Shown here piece after piece: positions 1 to 8,663 of a DNA stretch of 64,000 nt (position 1 is its first letter; each line of letters begins with the position of its first letter). Origin of the DNA: Amphibacillus jilinensis Y1 (GTDB lineage: Bacteria > Bacillota > Bacilli > Bacillales > Amphibacillaceae); the NCBI RefSeq assembly GCF_000306965.1, contig NZ_JH976434.1, forward strand, positions 536,102-600,101. Reading direction: 5' to 3'. A program made the translations under genes and the position numbers. The notes below the pieces were generated by a model. The model was not told the DNA's origin, did not search any database, and saw only the letters and a program-made list of their open reading frames with translations.

Positions 1-1687
1 ACAACAGCTGAATCCGTTCATGAACATTTCGCATCCCAATTCCACTAAACAATTGACTTTTTTTCTTATATTTAGTAGGGAACTTATCTTTATTAATCAC
101 CATTCCATCACCATCGTCCACCACTTCACCATATAAAAACTTTCCATGTCTGCGGATAAGAATTTGAATAAACCCATCTTTTTTCTTATTAAAAGCATGA
201 AAGAAAGCATTTTCTATAAAAGGTTGGAGCACAAGCTTTGGTAACTGTAATGATAAACAATCGGGTCCAATAAAATAATTAACTTTAATCCGTTCACCAT
301 AGCGCGCTTGATTAATCGTAGCATAGTTCTTCGTATTCTCTAGTTCTTGCTCAACCGTTATTGTTTCACTCACTTCTCCCAAAGTGCTTTGCAACAAGGT
401 AATTAACGCATGAATCGTCGACATCGCATGTTCTGGATCACCTTGCATCACCATAAACTTAACCGTTGTCAGCGTATTGTAGAGGAAATGTGGATTAATT
501 TGATGCTGTAATGATTCCAGCTCAGCATTTCTTTGCCTTTTCTGTGATTCAATAACAATGGCAACATAAGTCTCAAGCTCATCTAATGTATGATTGAATG
601 CTTTAGCAATCTGTTTTGATTCGTAGCCACCTTCTTCAGCGACACGCTCACTAAAATTATACTTAGCTATTTTTGATATTTGCTTAACTAACCGTGTCAA
701 TGATTTTGTTATTCGTCTTGTGACAAACCAAACCATACCAAGTGCGAATAAAATAATAATGACACTAATCAATAAAATCTCTCCCGTATTTATTAAACTA
801 CGGACAACCAGTTGACGGTCAATTAGATTGACCAAATACATATCAAATCCCGGTAAATATTCAGTAAGTAGTAAATAATCGCGCGTCCTCCATTCCACTT
901 CAGTATGCTCTTGGTCCGACAAATACGTCGACTCTGCTATATCTAACAAACCAGGATCTTCTGTCCCTACTAAACGAGTCTGACTACTTGAAACAATTTG
1001 ACCTGTTTGATCAATGAGGATCACGTCATTTCCTTCGCTCGTATAGCCTTGATAAAACTCTCTTAGCTGTGATTCCCTAATCGAAATATAAACCGTCCCA
1101 TAAATATAATCAGATAACCGCTCGGTAAGTGCTTTGGCAGCAACAATGACCCGATCATTTTCAATAACATCCGTTTCCATTGCATGATATGTTAATGCAT
1201 GAGGGGCATGTGCCTTTTCTGTTAGACTTAATGATTCAATATAAGACTTTGAAACTGGCCAATAAATATAATTCATATTATACAAATGCTGGTTTCTACC
1301 CGATACCACTAGGTTCGCATCGAACGTTTGTAGGTTGGTATAAATTCGCTCAAGCTCTTGATTGACTTGATAATACGATCCCGCTAAGGTAACAGAATCG
1401 TCCTCCTCTTCATTTAAAACCCGTTTAATGACGCCATTATTTTCAATTTGATTCACGGTTGTAGCAACCGTTGCACTAAAATGATTAAATTGTGAAGTAA
1501 TTTGTTGAATAATTTTAGAGTTTGTAATACTAAATGTTTCTAAAAACAAATTGGTTGAGACGCGAATCGTACTTAACGTAATCAACGTTGAGACGAGAAT
1601 AATACTAATTAAGGTGACACTAAACAGTTTAATAAATAAGCCGTTTTTTATCATTATATCCTTTCCTTTTGCAATCATCCGTCTCAT
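1..1687 (-). CDS. YesM-type sensor histidine kinase (3' end beyond window)
   Basis: Membrane sensor kinase of the LytS/YesM class, partner of the response regulator immediately upstream. Hand translation gives 562 residues before the window edge, with no stop. One membrane segment lies near residues 15-35, then an extracellular sensor region, a second segment near 297-320, a HAMP-like linker, and the His_kinase motif HQINPHFLYNTL, whose phospho-acceptor is about His400. The ATPase N-box (QPFIENAFFHAF) is near residue 490, followed by DDGDGM and GIGMRNVHERI. The ATG overlaps the regulator's stop as ATGA, so the two are translationally coupled. Only the last residues after the G2 box are missing. 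The family usually senses carbohydrates or envelope signals; the ligand here cannot be told. Confidence 0.93.
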   Translation of the reverse strand, partial: MRRMIAKGKDIMIKNGLFIKLFSVTLISIILVSTLITLSTIRVSTNLFLETFSITNSKIIQQITSQFNHFSATVATTVNQIENNGVIKRVLNEEEDDSVTLAGSYYQVNQELERIYTNLQTFDANLVVSGRNQHLYNMNYIYWPVSKSYIESLSLTEKAHAPHALTYHAMETDVIENDRVIVAAKALTERLSDYIYGTVYISIRESQLREFYQGYTSEGNDVILIDQTGQIVSSSQTRLVGTEDPGLLDIAESTYLSDQEHTEVEWRTRDYLLLTEYLPGFDMYLVNLIDRQLVVRSLINTGEILLISVIIILFALGMVWFVTRRITKSLTRLVKQISKIAKYNFSERVAEEGGYESKQIAKAFNHTLDELETYVAIVIESQKRQRNAELESLQHQINPHFLYNTLTTVKFMVMQGDPEHAMSTIHALITLLQSTLGEVSETITVEQELENTKNYATINQARYGERIKVNYFIGPDCLSLQLPKLVLQPFIENAFFHAFNKKKDGFIQILIRRHGKFLYGEVVDDGDGMVINKDKFPTKYKKKSQLFSGIGMRNVHERIQLL

Positions 1688-3207
1688 TTTAATGCATCTT
1701 TCCGATAACGACTTGGTGATTTATTGGTATTTTTCTTAAACACTTTGCAGAAATAACTATGGTCTGTATACCCCACCATTGCACCAACCTCTGCAATTGA
1801 AAGTTCTTGATTCGCCAACAATTCCTTTGCACGATCGACCCGCACTTTCGTTAAATAATCACTAAACCCCACATTATGATGTTGTCTAAAATAACTCGAT
1901 AAATAGGACGGATTAAAATGAAAATGATCAGCAAGTGATGTTAGACTTAATGATTCAGAATAATGTTCATCTATATAGGTTAATAGCTGATCAATACGCC
2001 CTGTTTGCGACGTTTTTTCCTTCGCTGAAATCATTGTCTTTACAGCAGCAATGTACTGGGTAAACGAGTCAATCGCTTCATCAAAATATGTCGCGTTATT
2101 AATGGTATTAAAGTAATGATATTTGTCTTTTTCCAACTGATCCATATTATAATCCAGCATGCTTAGTAGCACCGTCGTATTAAAAATAATATTACCTAAG
2201 AAACTTTTAATCTGGTCGGGATCATACGTATAAAAGGATTGTAATGCATCAATGTATCGATCCAACTTATAAAATGCTGATTCGAATTTTTTATGTTTTA
2301 TTAGCTCAGTAAAATAATCTAAATCAAAGGGTTCCTCTGAGCTAATAGGCTTTGGTAAATGATCATAATAAAAAAGCGTTTGGTCTTTTAAATAAAACCG
2401 ATAACGTCGAAGCATGGCCATCTGCTGCTGATTGATCGTTTTCAACTGATCCAACTGATTAAACACCCCAGATATCAACCATTTTTCTTGCTGTTGACTT
2501 ACATCATCCTTTTTTAATAAAGTAAGGAAGTCAGAAAAAGTCTTACTTGACAGATTAACTAATAATTGACAATTTGTATTTGTTTTCGTCAAAATAACAG
2601 CATTGATCAGATCAAGAGGTTCAATAACAGCTTCTATTACACTATCAATGTCAATTGAGGCGGGATAATGAATCTCCACAAAAGCAAATTGGTCTTGATT
2701 AAAGAAATCAAGTGATCGCTTATCTTGTGCGGATAATTCATAGCCTGCTAATAATTTTTTCAAAGGTGTTTTTAGTAATTGCTTTTGACCAATCACATCG
2801 TGACTTGATCGCGACCTTTGTCTTGAATTCTCGCCAACCACCCGTTCTAAAGCGGCAAGTAAACTGGCACTGTCTAATTTAGGCTTTAAAATATAATCCG
2901 TAACACCACTCTGGAATGTATTTCTTACATAATCATAATCACCATAACTGCTCAAGACAATAATTCCGATTTCAGGGTGAAGCGCTTTCACTTTTGCAAT
3001 AAATTCAGTTCCACTCATAACAGGCATAACCATATCCGTAATAATAACATCAGGTTTATTTTCTGCAATCATCGTTAGGGCTTCTTTGCCATTCGACGCT
3101 TCTCCAATAAGCTCAAAACCTTCTTCTCCCCAATTAATATAATGGATGATACCTTGTCTAATTAATAGTTCGTCATCAACAATTAATACTTTTGTTAAAG
3201 CAGTCAT
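1684..3207 (-). CDS. YesN-type response regulator (CheY receiver + AraC DNA-binding domain)
   Basis: 507-residue transcriptional regulator paired with the kinase that follows it. The receiver domain (residues 1-125) shows the acidic pair D11-D12, phospho-acceptor D58 in ITDMVMP, and Lys in YILKPK. A poorly conserved linker spans about 140-400. The C-terminal about 100 residues form the double helix-turn-helix AraC domain (SLTSLADHFHFNPSYLSSYFRQH ... VGYTDHSYFCKVFKK). The start ATG follows a G-rich Shine-Dalgarno. A possible TATGAT -10 lies about 50 bases upstream. Such pairs usually switch on an adjacent sugar uptake operon; none is visible here, so the target is probably left of the window. 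Confidence 0.95.
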   Translation of the reverse strand: MTALTKVLIVDDELLIRQGIIHYINWGEEGFELIGEASNGKEALTMIAENKPDVIITDMVMPVMSGTEFIAKVKALHPEIGIIVLSSYGDYDYVRNTFQSGVTDYILKPKLDSASLLAALERVVGENSRQRSRSSHDVIGQKQLLKTPLKKLLAGYELSAQDKRSLDFFNQDQFAFVEIHYPASIDIDSVIEAVIEPLDLINAVILTKTNTNCQLLVNLSSKTFSDFLTLLKKDDVSQQQEKWLISGVFNQLDQLKTINQQQMAMLRRYRFYLKDQTLFYYDHLPKPISSEEPFDLDYFTELIKHKKFESAFYKLDRYIDALQSFYTYDPDQIKSFLGNIIFNTTVLLSMLDYNMDQLEKDKYHYFNTINNATYFDEAIDSFTQYIAAVKTMISAKEKTSQTGRIDQLLTYIDEHYSESLSLTSLADHFHFNPSYLSSYFRQHHNVGFSDYLTKVRVDRAKELLANQELSIAEVGAMVGYTDHSYFCKVFKKNTNKSPSRYRKDALK

Positions 3208-3630
3208 CCTATTCCCCCCCTAACCAACACCGTTAATCAAATGCGGTACTAATTCTTATCATAGCATGCTTTTTGGTAAAACTCTAAACCAAAATTTTCT
3301 GCATTTTATTTTTTCATTGGGTGGATTTCATAATGGCCGCACTAATGCTAAACATGAATATAACCACCCCTATCATTCTTGTTTTTCGTGAATATATGTA
3401 ATATGAAATGGATTTATATCGATTAAAATAAAAAAGGGGCTAATCCTTTTAAAAGGAACCCGATCTTGTTACTCTATGCATATCTTCCTCTATCAAGATA
3501 GTTGATCATCTATCATCATGCATTGATAACCAATTCCCCAATATAAATAGCAGACTACACCTAATACATATGAGACAACACAGTAAGAGACCAAATGATT
3601 TCATTCGGCCTCTTCCTTCTTCACCATCTA
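3208..3630. other. gene-free interval between response regulator and dhaM
   Basis: About 420 bases with no credible reading frame. It holds the upstream region of the response regulator (right side of which is the dhaM end), several short A/T-rich dyads around 3480-3530, and the inverted repeat at 3586-3616. No RNA family is recognised. Confidence 0.5.
3586..3616 (-). terminator. likely terminator of dhaKLM
   Basis: A 14-base inverted repeat (aagagaccaaatga / tcattcggcctctt, two G-U pairs) with a three-base loop lies 15 bases past the dhaM stop. The T-tract is weak, so termination strength is uncertain. Confidence 0.5.
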
Positions 3631-4002
3631 TTATTTAACCGTCAACGGTTTTAATTGTTCTACCACACGGTCATAGTTGGTTCCGCCTGACAGTAACGAT
3701 GCAGCCGTATAGGCACCTTCGATAAAGGCAACGTCCATTATCTCCACGGTCTTATCTGTCATTTCTATGGCCATCTCCATTGTCATTTTCGCACTTCCTA
3801 AATCATAAAAGGCAAAGCAATGGTCAGCTTCATTATCTTTAATCGCTGTCGTTATTTTATCAAAACTTGATCCGATCTCACCGTCATCTGTACCACCAGC
3901 ATACGTAATTGACAGATCAGGTGCTGTTTCTTGCAACAATTGATAGACACCTTCAGCTAGTTTAAAGACATGTGATGATAAAATAATCCCGATCTCACTC
4001 AT
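3631..4002 (-). CDS. dhaM: DhaM: PTS phosphotransfer subunit of dihydroxyacetone kinase
   Basis: IIA(Man)-like subunit that takes phosphate from HPr and rephosphorylates ADP bound in DhaL, so DHA kinase runs on PEP rather than ATP. 123 residues, the size of the single-domain Gram-positive form. The active histidine is His11 in the segment GIILSSHVFKLAEGV; YAGGTDDGEIGSS follows, as in the family. I chose the ATG at 4002 over one six codons earlier: it overlaps the dhaL stop (ATGAGTGA) and has GGAGAG about seven bases upstream. It is last gene of dhaKLM and depends on Enzyme I and HPr encoded elsewhere. Confidence 0.95.
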   Translation of the reverse strand: MSEIGIILSSHVFKLAEGVYQLLQETAPDLSITYAGGTDDGEIGSSFDKITTAIKDNEADHCFAFYDLGSAKMTMEMAIEMTDKTVEIMDVAFIEGAYTAASLLSGGTNYDRVVEQLKPLTVK

Positions 4003-4585
4003 CAATAATCTCTCCTTCAATCATCGCTTCAAACAAATAGCCACTTGATACGGCACCCGGGTCCAATTCACCAAGTGACCGCTCACCAAGATAAGAGGCC
4101 CGACCCTTTGATGCTTTTAAATCTTTGGTCGCTTCAACGCTGTCTTGAACAGCTTCAATGGTGACAGTCCCTTTCTCTAGGTGTTCAACGATTGGAGACC
4201 AAACGTCAACCATTGTCTTCTCGCCAACCTCGGCCTTTCCTCGCTTTGTAATCCCATCAAGTCCAGCCTTTACAATAGCATGAATATCTGCTGAATCTTG
4301 ATCTGCTTGCTTAGACATCCCTAAGAAAGCACTGCCATAAAGGGGGCCTGAAGCACCGCCAATTTTAGATAACAAAGCCATCGAAGCATCTTTTAATACC
4401 TCTTCTGGCTCAACGTAATCACCTTCAGCAAGCTTTTCTTTCATTGCTTTTACGCCTCGTGCCATGTTGTTGCCATGATCACCATCCCCGATCACACTAT
4501 CTAACTCACTTAAATAAGCTTTATTTGTCTTAATCTTATCAGCAAAGCGTTCCAACCATGCTTTTGTATTATTTACCGTTAACAT
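3995..4585 (-). CDS. dhaL: DhaL: ADP-binding subunit of PTS-dependent dihydroxyacetone kinase
   Basis: All-helical nucleotide-binding subunit. It keeps ADP bound as a cofactor and passes phosphate from DhaM to dihydroxyacetone held on DhaK. The Mg-ADP ligands are visible as D-x4-D-x-D-H in SVIGDGDHGNN (Asp29, Asp34, Asp36, His37). The GGASGPLYGS loop near residue 75 is also conserved. 196 residues, full length. An ATG two codons earlier sits one base from AAGGAGGA; the chosen ATG has the proper seven-base spacing. It lies 12 bases downstream of dhaK and overlaps dhaM. Confidence 0.95.
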   Translation of the reverse strand: MLTVNNTKAWLERFADKIKTNKAYLSELDSVIGDGDHGNNMARGVKAMKEKLAEGDYVEPEEVLKDASMALLSKIGGASGPLYGSAFLGMSKQADQDSADIHAIVKAGLDGITKRGKAEVGEKTMVDVWSPIVEHLEKGTVTIEAVQDSVEATKDLKASKGRASYLGERSLGELDPGAVSSGYLFEAMIEGEIIDE

Positions 4586-4597
4586 CTGCATTCCTCC

Positions 4598-5584
4598 TTA
4601 CCAATCTGTCACATCAACAGGGTGTTGCCAAAGTTTCAACCAATCCTGTTCCAATTTAACGAGGGTTAGTGACACCCCATTCATATCAAGTGATGTCATT
4701 AAGGCGCCGACTTTTTTAAAAGCAACGTCTACGTCTTCGTTTGCTAACTGCTTCTCTACATCATGAAGGAAAATGTATTGTTCCATTAACGGTGTCGCAC
4801 CTAGACCATTAACGAGCAAGCCATATGTTTCACCGTTTTGAAAATCAAAGGCTTGTTTTAATTTACTGACTAGTTCCTCCGCTATAGATGCCGAGCTCTT
4901 AACCTTCGTTCGATGATAACCAGGTTCACTATGAATCCCAACACCATATTCCATCTCATCATCAGCTAGAGAAAAACCTGGTTTTCCTACTTCTGGTACA
5001 GTGGCAGCTGTCATAGCCACGCCAATCGACTTCATTTGTTTCACTAACCTATCTCCTAATGCTTTTATATCAGTTAGGGACATCCCCAAATCTGCAGCTG
5101 CTCCAAGTATTTTATGAACAATCACTGTTCCAGCCACCCCACGTTTACCGGCTGTATGAGTGCTATCTTCAACAGCAATGTCATCATCAACGATTAACTG
5201 TTCAACCACAATTCCTTCTGCTTCAGCTAATTCTTTTGCCATTTCAAAATTCATGACATCTCCCGTGTAATTTTTAATGATTAACAATACACCAGCACCG
5301 TTATCTGCTGCTTTAATGCCTTCTAGTACTTGATCCGGTGAAGGTGAAGTAAACACTTCTCCAGCCACAGCAGCTGTGAGCATCCCTTTTCCAACAAATC
5401 CTGTATGTGCGGGCTCATGGCCACTACCACCGCCACTGACTAAAGCAACTTTGTTCTTTTCTTTATGCTTTTGAACAATAACCGTTGTATTCGGGACACG
5501 CTTGACACGCTCTCCATTAGCATAAACAAATCCTTTCAACATTTGATCAACCACTTGATCCGGTTGGTTGATGATCTTCTTCAC
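4598..5584 (-). CDS. dhaK: DhaK: dihydroxyacetone-binding subunit of DHA kinase
   Basis: Binds dihydroxyacetone covalently as a hemiaminal and presents it to DhaL for phosphorylation to DHAP, which enters glycolysis. 328 residues, typical for PTS-type DhaK. GGGSGHEP lies at residues 51-58 (His56, substrate contact). The substrate-binding histidine is His218 in GVGIHSEPG, the same number as in the E. coli enzyme. The start is GTG, eight or so bases after AAAGGAGGA. It heads the dhaKLM operon. gldA, which makes DHA from glycerol, lies 10 kb away in the same orientation, so the two probably form one pathway. No dhaR/dhaS-type regulator is adjacent. Confidence 0.96.
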   Translation of the reverse strand: MKKIINQPDQVVDQMLKGFVYANGERVKRVPNTTVIVQKHKEKNKVALVSGGGSGHEPAHTGFVGKGMLTAAVAGEVFTSPSPDQVLEGIKAADNGAGVLLIIKNYTGDVMNFEMAKELAEAEGIVVEQLIVDDDIAVEDSTHTAGKRGVAGTVIVHKILGAAADLGMSLTDIKALGDRLVKQMKSIGVAMTAATVPEVGKPGFSLADDEMEYGVGIHSEPGYHRTKVKSSASIAEELVSKLKQAFDFQNGETYGLLVNGLGATPLMEQYIFLHDVEKQLANEDVDVAFKKVGALMTSLDMNGVSLTLVKLEQDWLKLWQHPVDVTDW

Positions 5585-5654
5585 TCTTAATCCTCCTTTA
5601 TATCATGTCATGTTGTTCCTATTCCCTAAATATATGGATTTATGCCATCATTTA

Positions 5655-5783
5655 GCACAGATAACCGTCCGTAAAACACTGACCTCAACATAGAGAACAG
5701 AGGTAAATTTATATAGGTGGGGGATAACGGGGACACATGTCGTAATTCACTCAACTAATAATCAGTGGGTGAAGAACGAAAAT
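5655..5783 (-). repeat. R1 dispersed repeat, copy 1 (reverse orientation)
   Basis: On the minus strand this reads through the R1 landmarks in order: TTCGTTC, CCCACTGAT, AGTTGAGTGAAT, CCGTTATC, CCCACCTATATA, TTCTCTATGTTGAGG, and the end block GGACGGTTATCTGTGC. It matches the copy at 49217 over its whole length. It separates hsp20 from dhaK and may supply part of the dhaK leader. Confidence 0.75.
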
Positions 5784-5800
5784 GCTCACTGTATTGTTAC

Positions 5801-5826
5801 AAAACCCCACCCTAACTTAGGTGGGG
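5801..5826 (-). terminator. rho-independent terminator of hsp20
   Basis: CCCCACC (5805-5811) pairs with GGTGGGG (5820-5826), followed on the minus strand by TTTT. It lies 17 bases past the hsp20 stop. Confidence 0.8.
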
Positions 5827-5842
5827 AACAGATAATGGTCAT

Positions 5843-6268
5843 CTAATTGTCAAGGTCAATTCGATAGGCGCCGTTATCGTCATTGATATGCGGTGACTTT
5901 GGTACAGTTAATGTTAGTAAACCATTTTTAAATTGACCTTTAATCTGTGATTCATCGATGTCACCAACATAAAATTGACGCTTGAATGAACCATAGGAAC
6001 GTTCACGACGAACAAAGTCATCTTGCTCTGATTCTACACGTTGTTCTTGGCGACCTTCAATCGTTAGGTAGTTGTCTTTGTACTCGACAACAATATTATC
6101 CTTGTCAAACCCAGGAAGTTCTGCGTCAATTTCGTAGTGATCTTGCTTGTCTTTGACATCGACTTTTGGCATATCAAAATCAAATAACGACTGATCGTGA
6201 TGACGATCAAAAAAACTTGGCAACCAATCAAAAACATCACGTTTACGAGGAAATAGATTTCCCATCAT
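5843..6268 (-). CDS. Hsp20 / alpha-crystallin small heat-shock protein
   Basis: ATP-independent holdase chaperone forming cytoplasmic oligomers. About 141 residues with a short N-terminal arm (FDWLPSFFDRHHD), the alpha-crystallin domain from about residue 38 (VDVKDKQDHYEIDAELPGFDKDNIVVEYKD as read in pieces) and the family signature GLLTLTVPK near residue 118. A C-terminal IxI-like tail (YRIDL) follows. A GTG inside the Shine-Dalgarno is not the start; the two ATGs after AGGAGGTG are five and eight bases away, and either may be used. It is monocistronic with its own terminator. I looked for CtsR and CIRCE sites upstream and saw none, so its heat control is unclear. Confidence 0.93.
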   Translation of the reverse strand: MMGNLFPRKRDVFDWLPSFFDRHHDQSLFDFDMPKVDVKDKQDHYEIDAELPGFDKDNIVVEYKDNYLTIEGRQEQRVESEQDDFVRRERSYGSFKRQFYVGDIDESQIKGQFKNGLLTLTVPKSPHINDDNGAYRIDLDN

Positions 6269-6472
6269 TGACACCTCCTGTATTGATTTTATTTAACTTT
6301 CATAAAAATATTACCACGCCTCTTCGATGGTTAAACATAAGAAATGCAGATATTTTCTTATGATTTTTTTAAATAGATGAGTCCTTATTATTTTTGATAC
6401 TTTAAAATGTTTACTTCTTTTATTAGAAATTTATCTTTTCCTTATCAAAAAAATAAAAGATCAAATAAACAT

Positions 6473-6480
6473 GGTATAAT
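6473..6480 (+). promoter_or_regulatory. extended -10 promoter of the MATE gene
   Basis: TGGTATAAT, a perfect extended -10, lies 37 bases before the chosen ATG. No good -35 is seen, as expected for this promoter class. Confidence 0.55.
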
Positions 6481-6517
6481 AGCGTTTACAATATTAAAAC
6501 AAAACTGGAGAATCGTG

Positions 6518-7867
6518 ATGGAGCGCTTAACAAATTTAGAAACACAATCAGCTAAAAAACAGCTTTTACTCATTACTTGGCCAATATTCATTGAGATTTT
6601 TTTACAGGCGATTATGCAATTTTCCGATGTATTTATGCTAAGCTACATATCTGATCAAGCGGTAGCTGCGATCGGTGTCGTCAACCAAGTGATGATGTTT
6701 ACTTTTGTCTTATTTAATTTTACGGCGATGGGATCTGGAGTCGTTGTTGCCCAATTCGTTGGCGCCAACCAACCTAAAGATGTAAGAAAAACAATCGCTC
6801 ACGCAATAACCGTTAACTTAAGCTTCGGAATCCTACTGAGTTTAACGATCGTTAGCTTTCGCAAGCAATTTTTAAATTTGTTTTCACTTGAACCACAACT
6901 TTTTGAATTTGCCGAAACCTATATGATGATAGTCGGTGCAGCTTTATTTGCTCAAGCCATCATTTTAACCATCTCTGCTGCTTTACAAGCAATGGGGCAC
7001 ACAAAGGATGTCATGTTTGTCGTCTTAATTATGAATTTATTAAATATCTTCGGCAATTATTTGTTTATCTTTGGGGCGTTTGGCGTTCCTCAACTTGGGG
7101 TAACAGGGGTAGCAATTGCAACAGCTTCAATGCGTCTATTAGCAATGATTGGTTTATTTTTCATACTGGTTAAGCGCATGCCTATTAAACTACGGTTTAA
7201 AGCATTCTTCACATTAGAAAAAAGTTATCTTAGCAAGATTCTTCATATTGGCGTACCGGCCGCAGGAGAACAACTTTCTTATAACATTAGTCAAATTATC
7301 ATCACAATCTTTGTCACATCCTTAGGTGCAACGGCACTTGCAACTCGAGTATATGCCCAAAATTTCATGGGATTTATGACGATCTTTTCAATGTCGATTT
7401 CAAAGAGCATGCAGATTTTTGTTGGTCAGCTTGTTGGTGCTGGCAAACAAAAAGAAGCTTATCATCATATGTTCACCGGTTTGCGTTACGCAATGGCTGT
7501 CTCGTTATCGATTGGAAGTATACTGGCGATCTTCGGCCAGCACTTATTCGGATTTTTTTCTGATGATCCAGCTATTATTACACTAGGAGGAACGATTCTT
7601 GTTATTACGCTTATTCTAGAGCCCGGACGAACATCAAACCTTGTGATTATTAGTGCCCTTAGGGCTTCTGGAGATGCTCGCTTTCCTGTTGTAGTAGGTA
7701 TGCTCATTATGTGGGGCGTTTGTCTTCCACTCGCTTACTTCTTCGGCATCATATTAAACTTGGGACTACCTGGCATTTGGCTTGCCATGTTGACAGATGA
7801 ATGGATGAGGGCAACCTTGATGTGGTCAAGATGGCGAAGCAGGAAATGGATACGCTTACAATATTAA
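6518..7867 (+). CDS. MATE-family multidrug/Na+ antiporter
   Basis: Twelve-helix cation-coupled exporter of the NorM/DinF type. 449 residues from the ATG at 6518, which has GGAG eight bases upstream. An upstream in-frame ATG at 6407 would place 37 unrelated residues before the conserved start and lies upstream of the promoter, so I reject it. Internal pseudo-symmetry of the two six-helix halves is visible (WPIFIEIFLQAIMQFSDVFM versus GVPAAGEQLSYNISQII). LITWPIF and AQFVGANQ match the family's first and second helices. It is followed by a terminator shared with the convergent VOC gene. The substrate cannot be deduced. Confidence 0.92.
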   Translation: MERLTNLETQSAKKQLLLITWPIFIEIFLQAIMQFSDVFMLSYISDQAVAAIGVVNQVMMFTFVLFNFTAMGSGVVVAQFVGANQPKDVRKTIAHAITVNLSFGILLSLTIVSFRKQFLNLFSLEPQLFEFAETYMMIVGAALFAQAIILTISAALQAMGHTKDVMFVVLIMNLLNIFGNYLFIFGAFGVPQLGVTGVAIATASMRLLAMIGLFFILVKRMPIKLRFKAFFTLEKSYLSKILHIGVPAAGEQLSYNISQIIITIFVTSLGATALATRVYAQNFMGFMTIFSMSISKSMQIFVGQLVGAGKQKEAYHHMFTGLRYAMAVSLSIGSILAIFGQHLFGFFSDDPAIITLGGTILVITLILEPGRTSNLVIISALRASGDARFPVVVGMLIMWGVCLPLAYFFGIILNLGLPGIWLAMLTDEWMRATLMWSRWRSRKWIRLQY

Positions 7868-7877
7868 ATAAATGATA

Positions 7878-7910
7878 CAGCAAATAGGCATGCCTCATTC
7901 CTATTTGCTG
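7878..7910. terminator. bidirectional terminator between MATE and VOC genes
   Basis: An 11-base perfect stem CAGCAAATAGG / CCTATTTGCTG with an 11-base loop. The right arm is also the last codons and stop of the VOC gene. Confidence 0.8.
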
Positions 7911-8290
7911 TATAATTCTAATGGTAAACCATCCGGATCTTTAATAAAAGTATAAGGCTTATTGGTAAGGGGATCCATTCGAATCGGTTCAACATTCACA
8001 TCCTGTTGTTCTAGATACCCAACAGTAGTGTTTATATCATCAATCTGAAATGCTAAGTGGCGTAATCCTGCTGCTTCTGGATGATCAACACGTGCAGGTG
8101 GTGATGGAAAGGAAAACAATTCAATTTGATCCTGTTCCCCCACTTGTAAATCTAATTTATACGATTGCCGTTCATGTCTGTATGTTTCACTTATGATCTT
8201 AAAACCCAAAACTTCTGTATAAAAATGTTTTGATTTTTGGTAGTCAGATACGATAATTGCAACATGATGAAATTTATTAATTCCTTTCAT
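7901..8290 (-). CDS. VOC-family (glyoxalase/dioxygenase-like) metalloenzyme
   Basis: 129-residue single-domain member of the vicinal oxygen chelate superfamily, near the YwbC/SMU_1112c type of glyoxalase I-like proteins. Two beta-alpha-beta-beta-beta modules are visible. Likely metal ligands are the His in FHHVAIIV (first strand), Glu in QIELFSFP, His in LRHLAFQI and the last Glu in DPDGLPLELYSK, the classical HEHE pattern. The ATG at 8290 has GAGGAGGG seven bases upstream; five codons further upstream are outside the domain. It is a single gene. Whether it acts on methylglyoxal, plausible beside DHA metabolism, is inference. Confidence 0.88.
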   Translation of the reverse strand: MKGINKFHHVAIIVSDYQKSKHFYTEVLGFKIISETYRHERQSYKLDLQVGEQDQIELFSFPSPPARVDHPEAAGLRHLAFQIDDINTTVGYLEQQDVNVEPIRMDPLTNKPYTFIKDPDGLPLELYSK

Positions 8291-8663
8291 ATCTACCCTC
8301 CTCATAGAAAACGAACCTTCAATCAGGCATTAGCGTCCGTTATCACCCACCTCAATAGATTTGCTCTGACGCTCTAGTTTGAGATGGGTGGTTTACAGAC
8401 GGTCATCTTCACTGCTAGCGGCCACTTTCCGACAGCATACTTCCTCGCAAGTCGATAGTTCTAGACTCAAATCACTCCGACAGGAAATCAAGCAAGTCGA
8501 TTGATTGGTGACTAACCGATAGGATTCGTGCTGACCATCTACTTAAATGGTCGGTGATTGGCTCAATACCACAACGACTAACTGATGTAGCGCCCCGAAG
8601 TTAATACTAGTTATGAGGACGTATTTTTTGGTATAGTGACGGAAAATGGTCAATCGTTACTAA
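8291..8663. other. gene-free interval with R1 repeat and a degenerate extension
   Basis: About 370 bases. The first 110 are an R1 copy. The remainder (8413-8660) has no reading frame, but shows faint R1-like blocks such as TAGCGCCCCGAAGTTA and TATGAGGACG near 8588-8621, suggesting a second, strongly decayed copy in tandem. Confidence 0.45.
8308..8407 (+). repeat. R1 dispersed repeat, copy 2
   Basis: Reads AAAACGAACCTTCAATCAG, GCATTAGCGTCCGTTATC, CCCACCTCAATAGATTTGC, CTAGTTTGAGATGGGTGG, TTTACAGACGGTCATC. CACCCACCTCA can pair with TGAGATGGGTG across about 25 bases, giving a hairpin. It starts just upstream of the VOC ribosome binding site. Confidence 0.8.

Noticed and set aside
5059-5256. 65-codon plus-strand frame inside dhaK
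   Set aside because: Antisense to a well-conserved gene, no ribosome site, low-complexity Gln/Leu translation.
6269-6400. CtsR or CIRCE heat-shock operator before hsp20
   Set aside because: I searched both strands for GGTCAAA-type heptads and TTAGCACTC dyads and saw none.
8413-8660. A further full R1 copy
   Set aside because: Only scattered short blocks resemble R1; too decayed to list as an independent copy.
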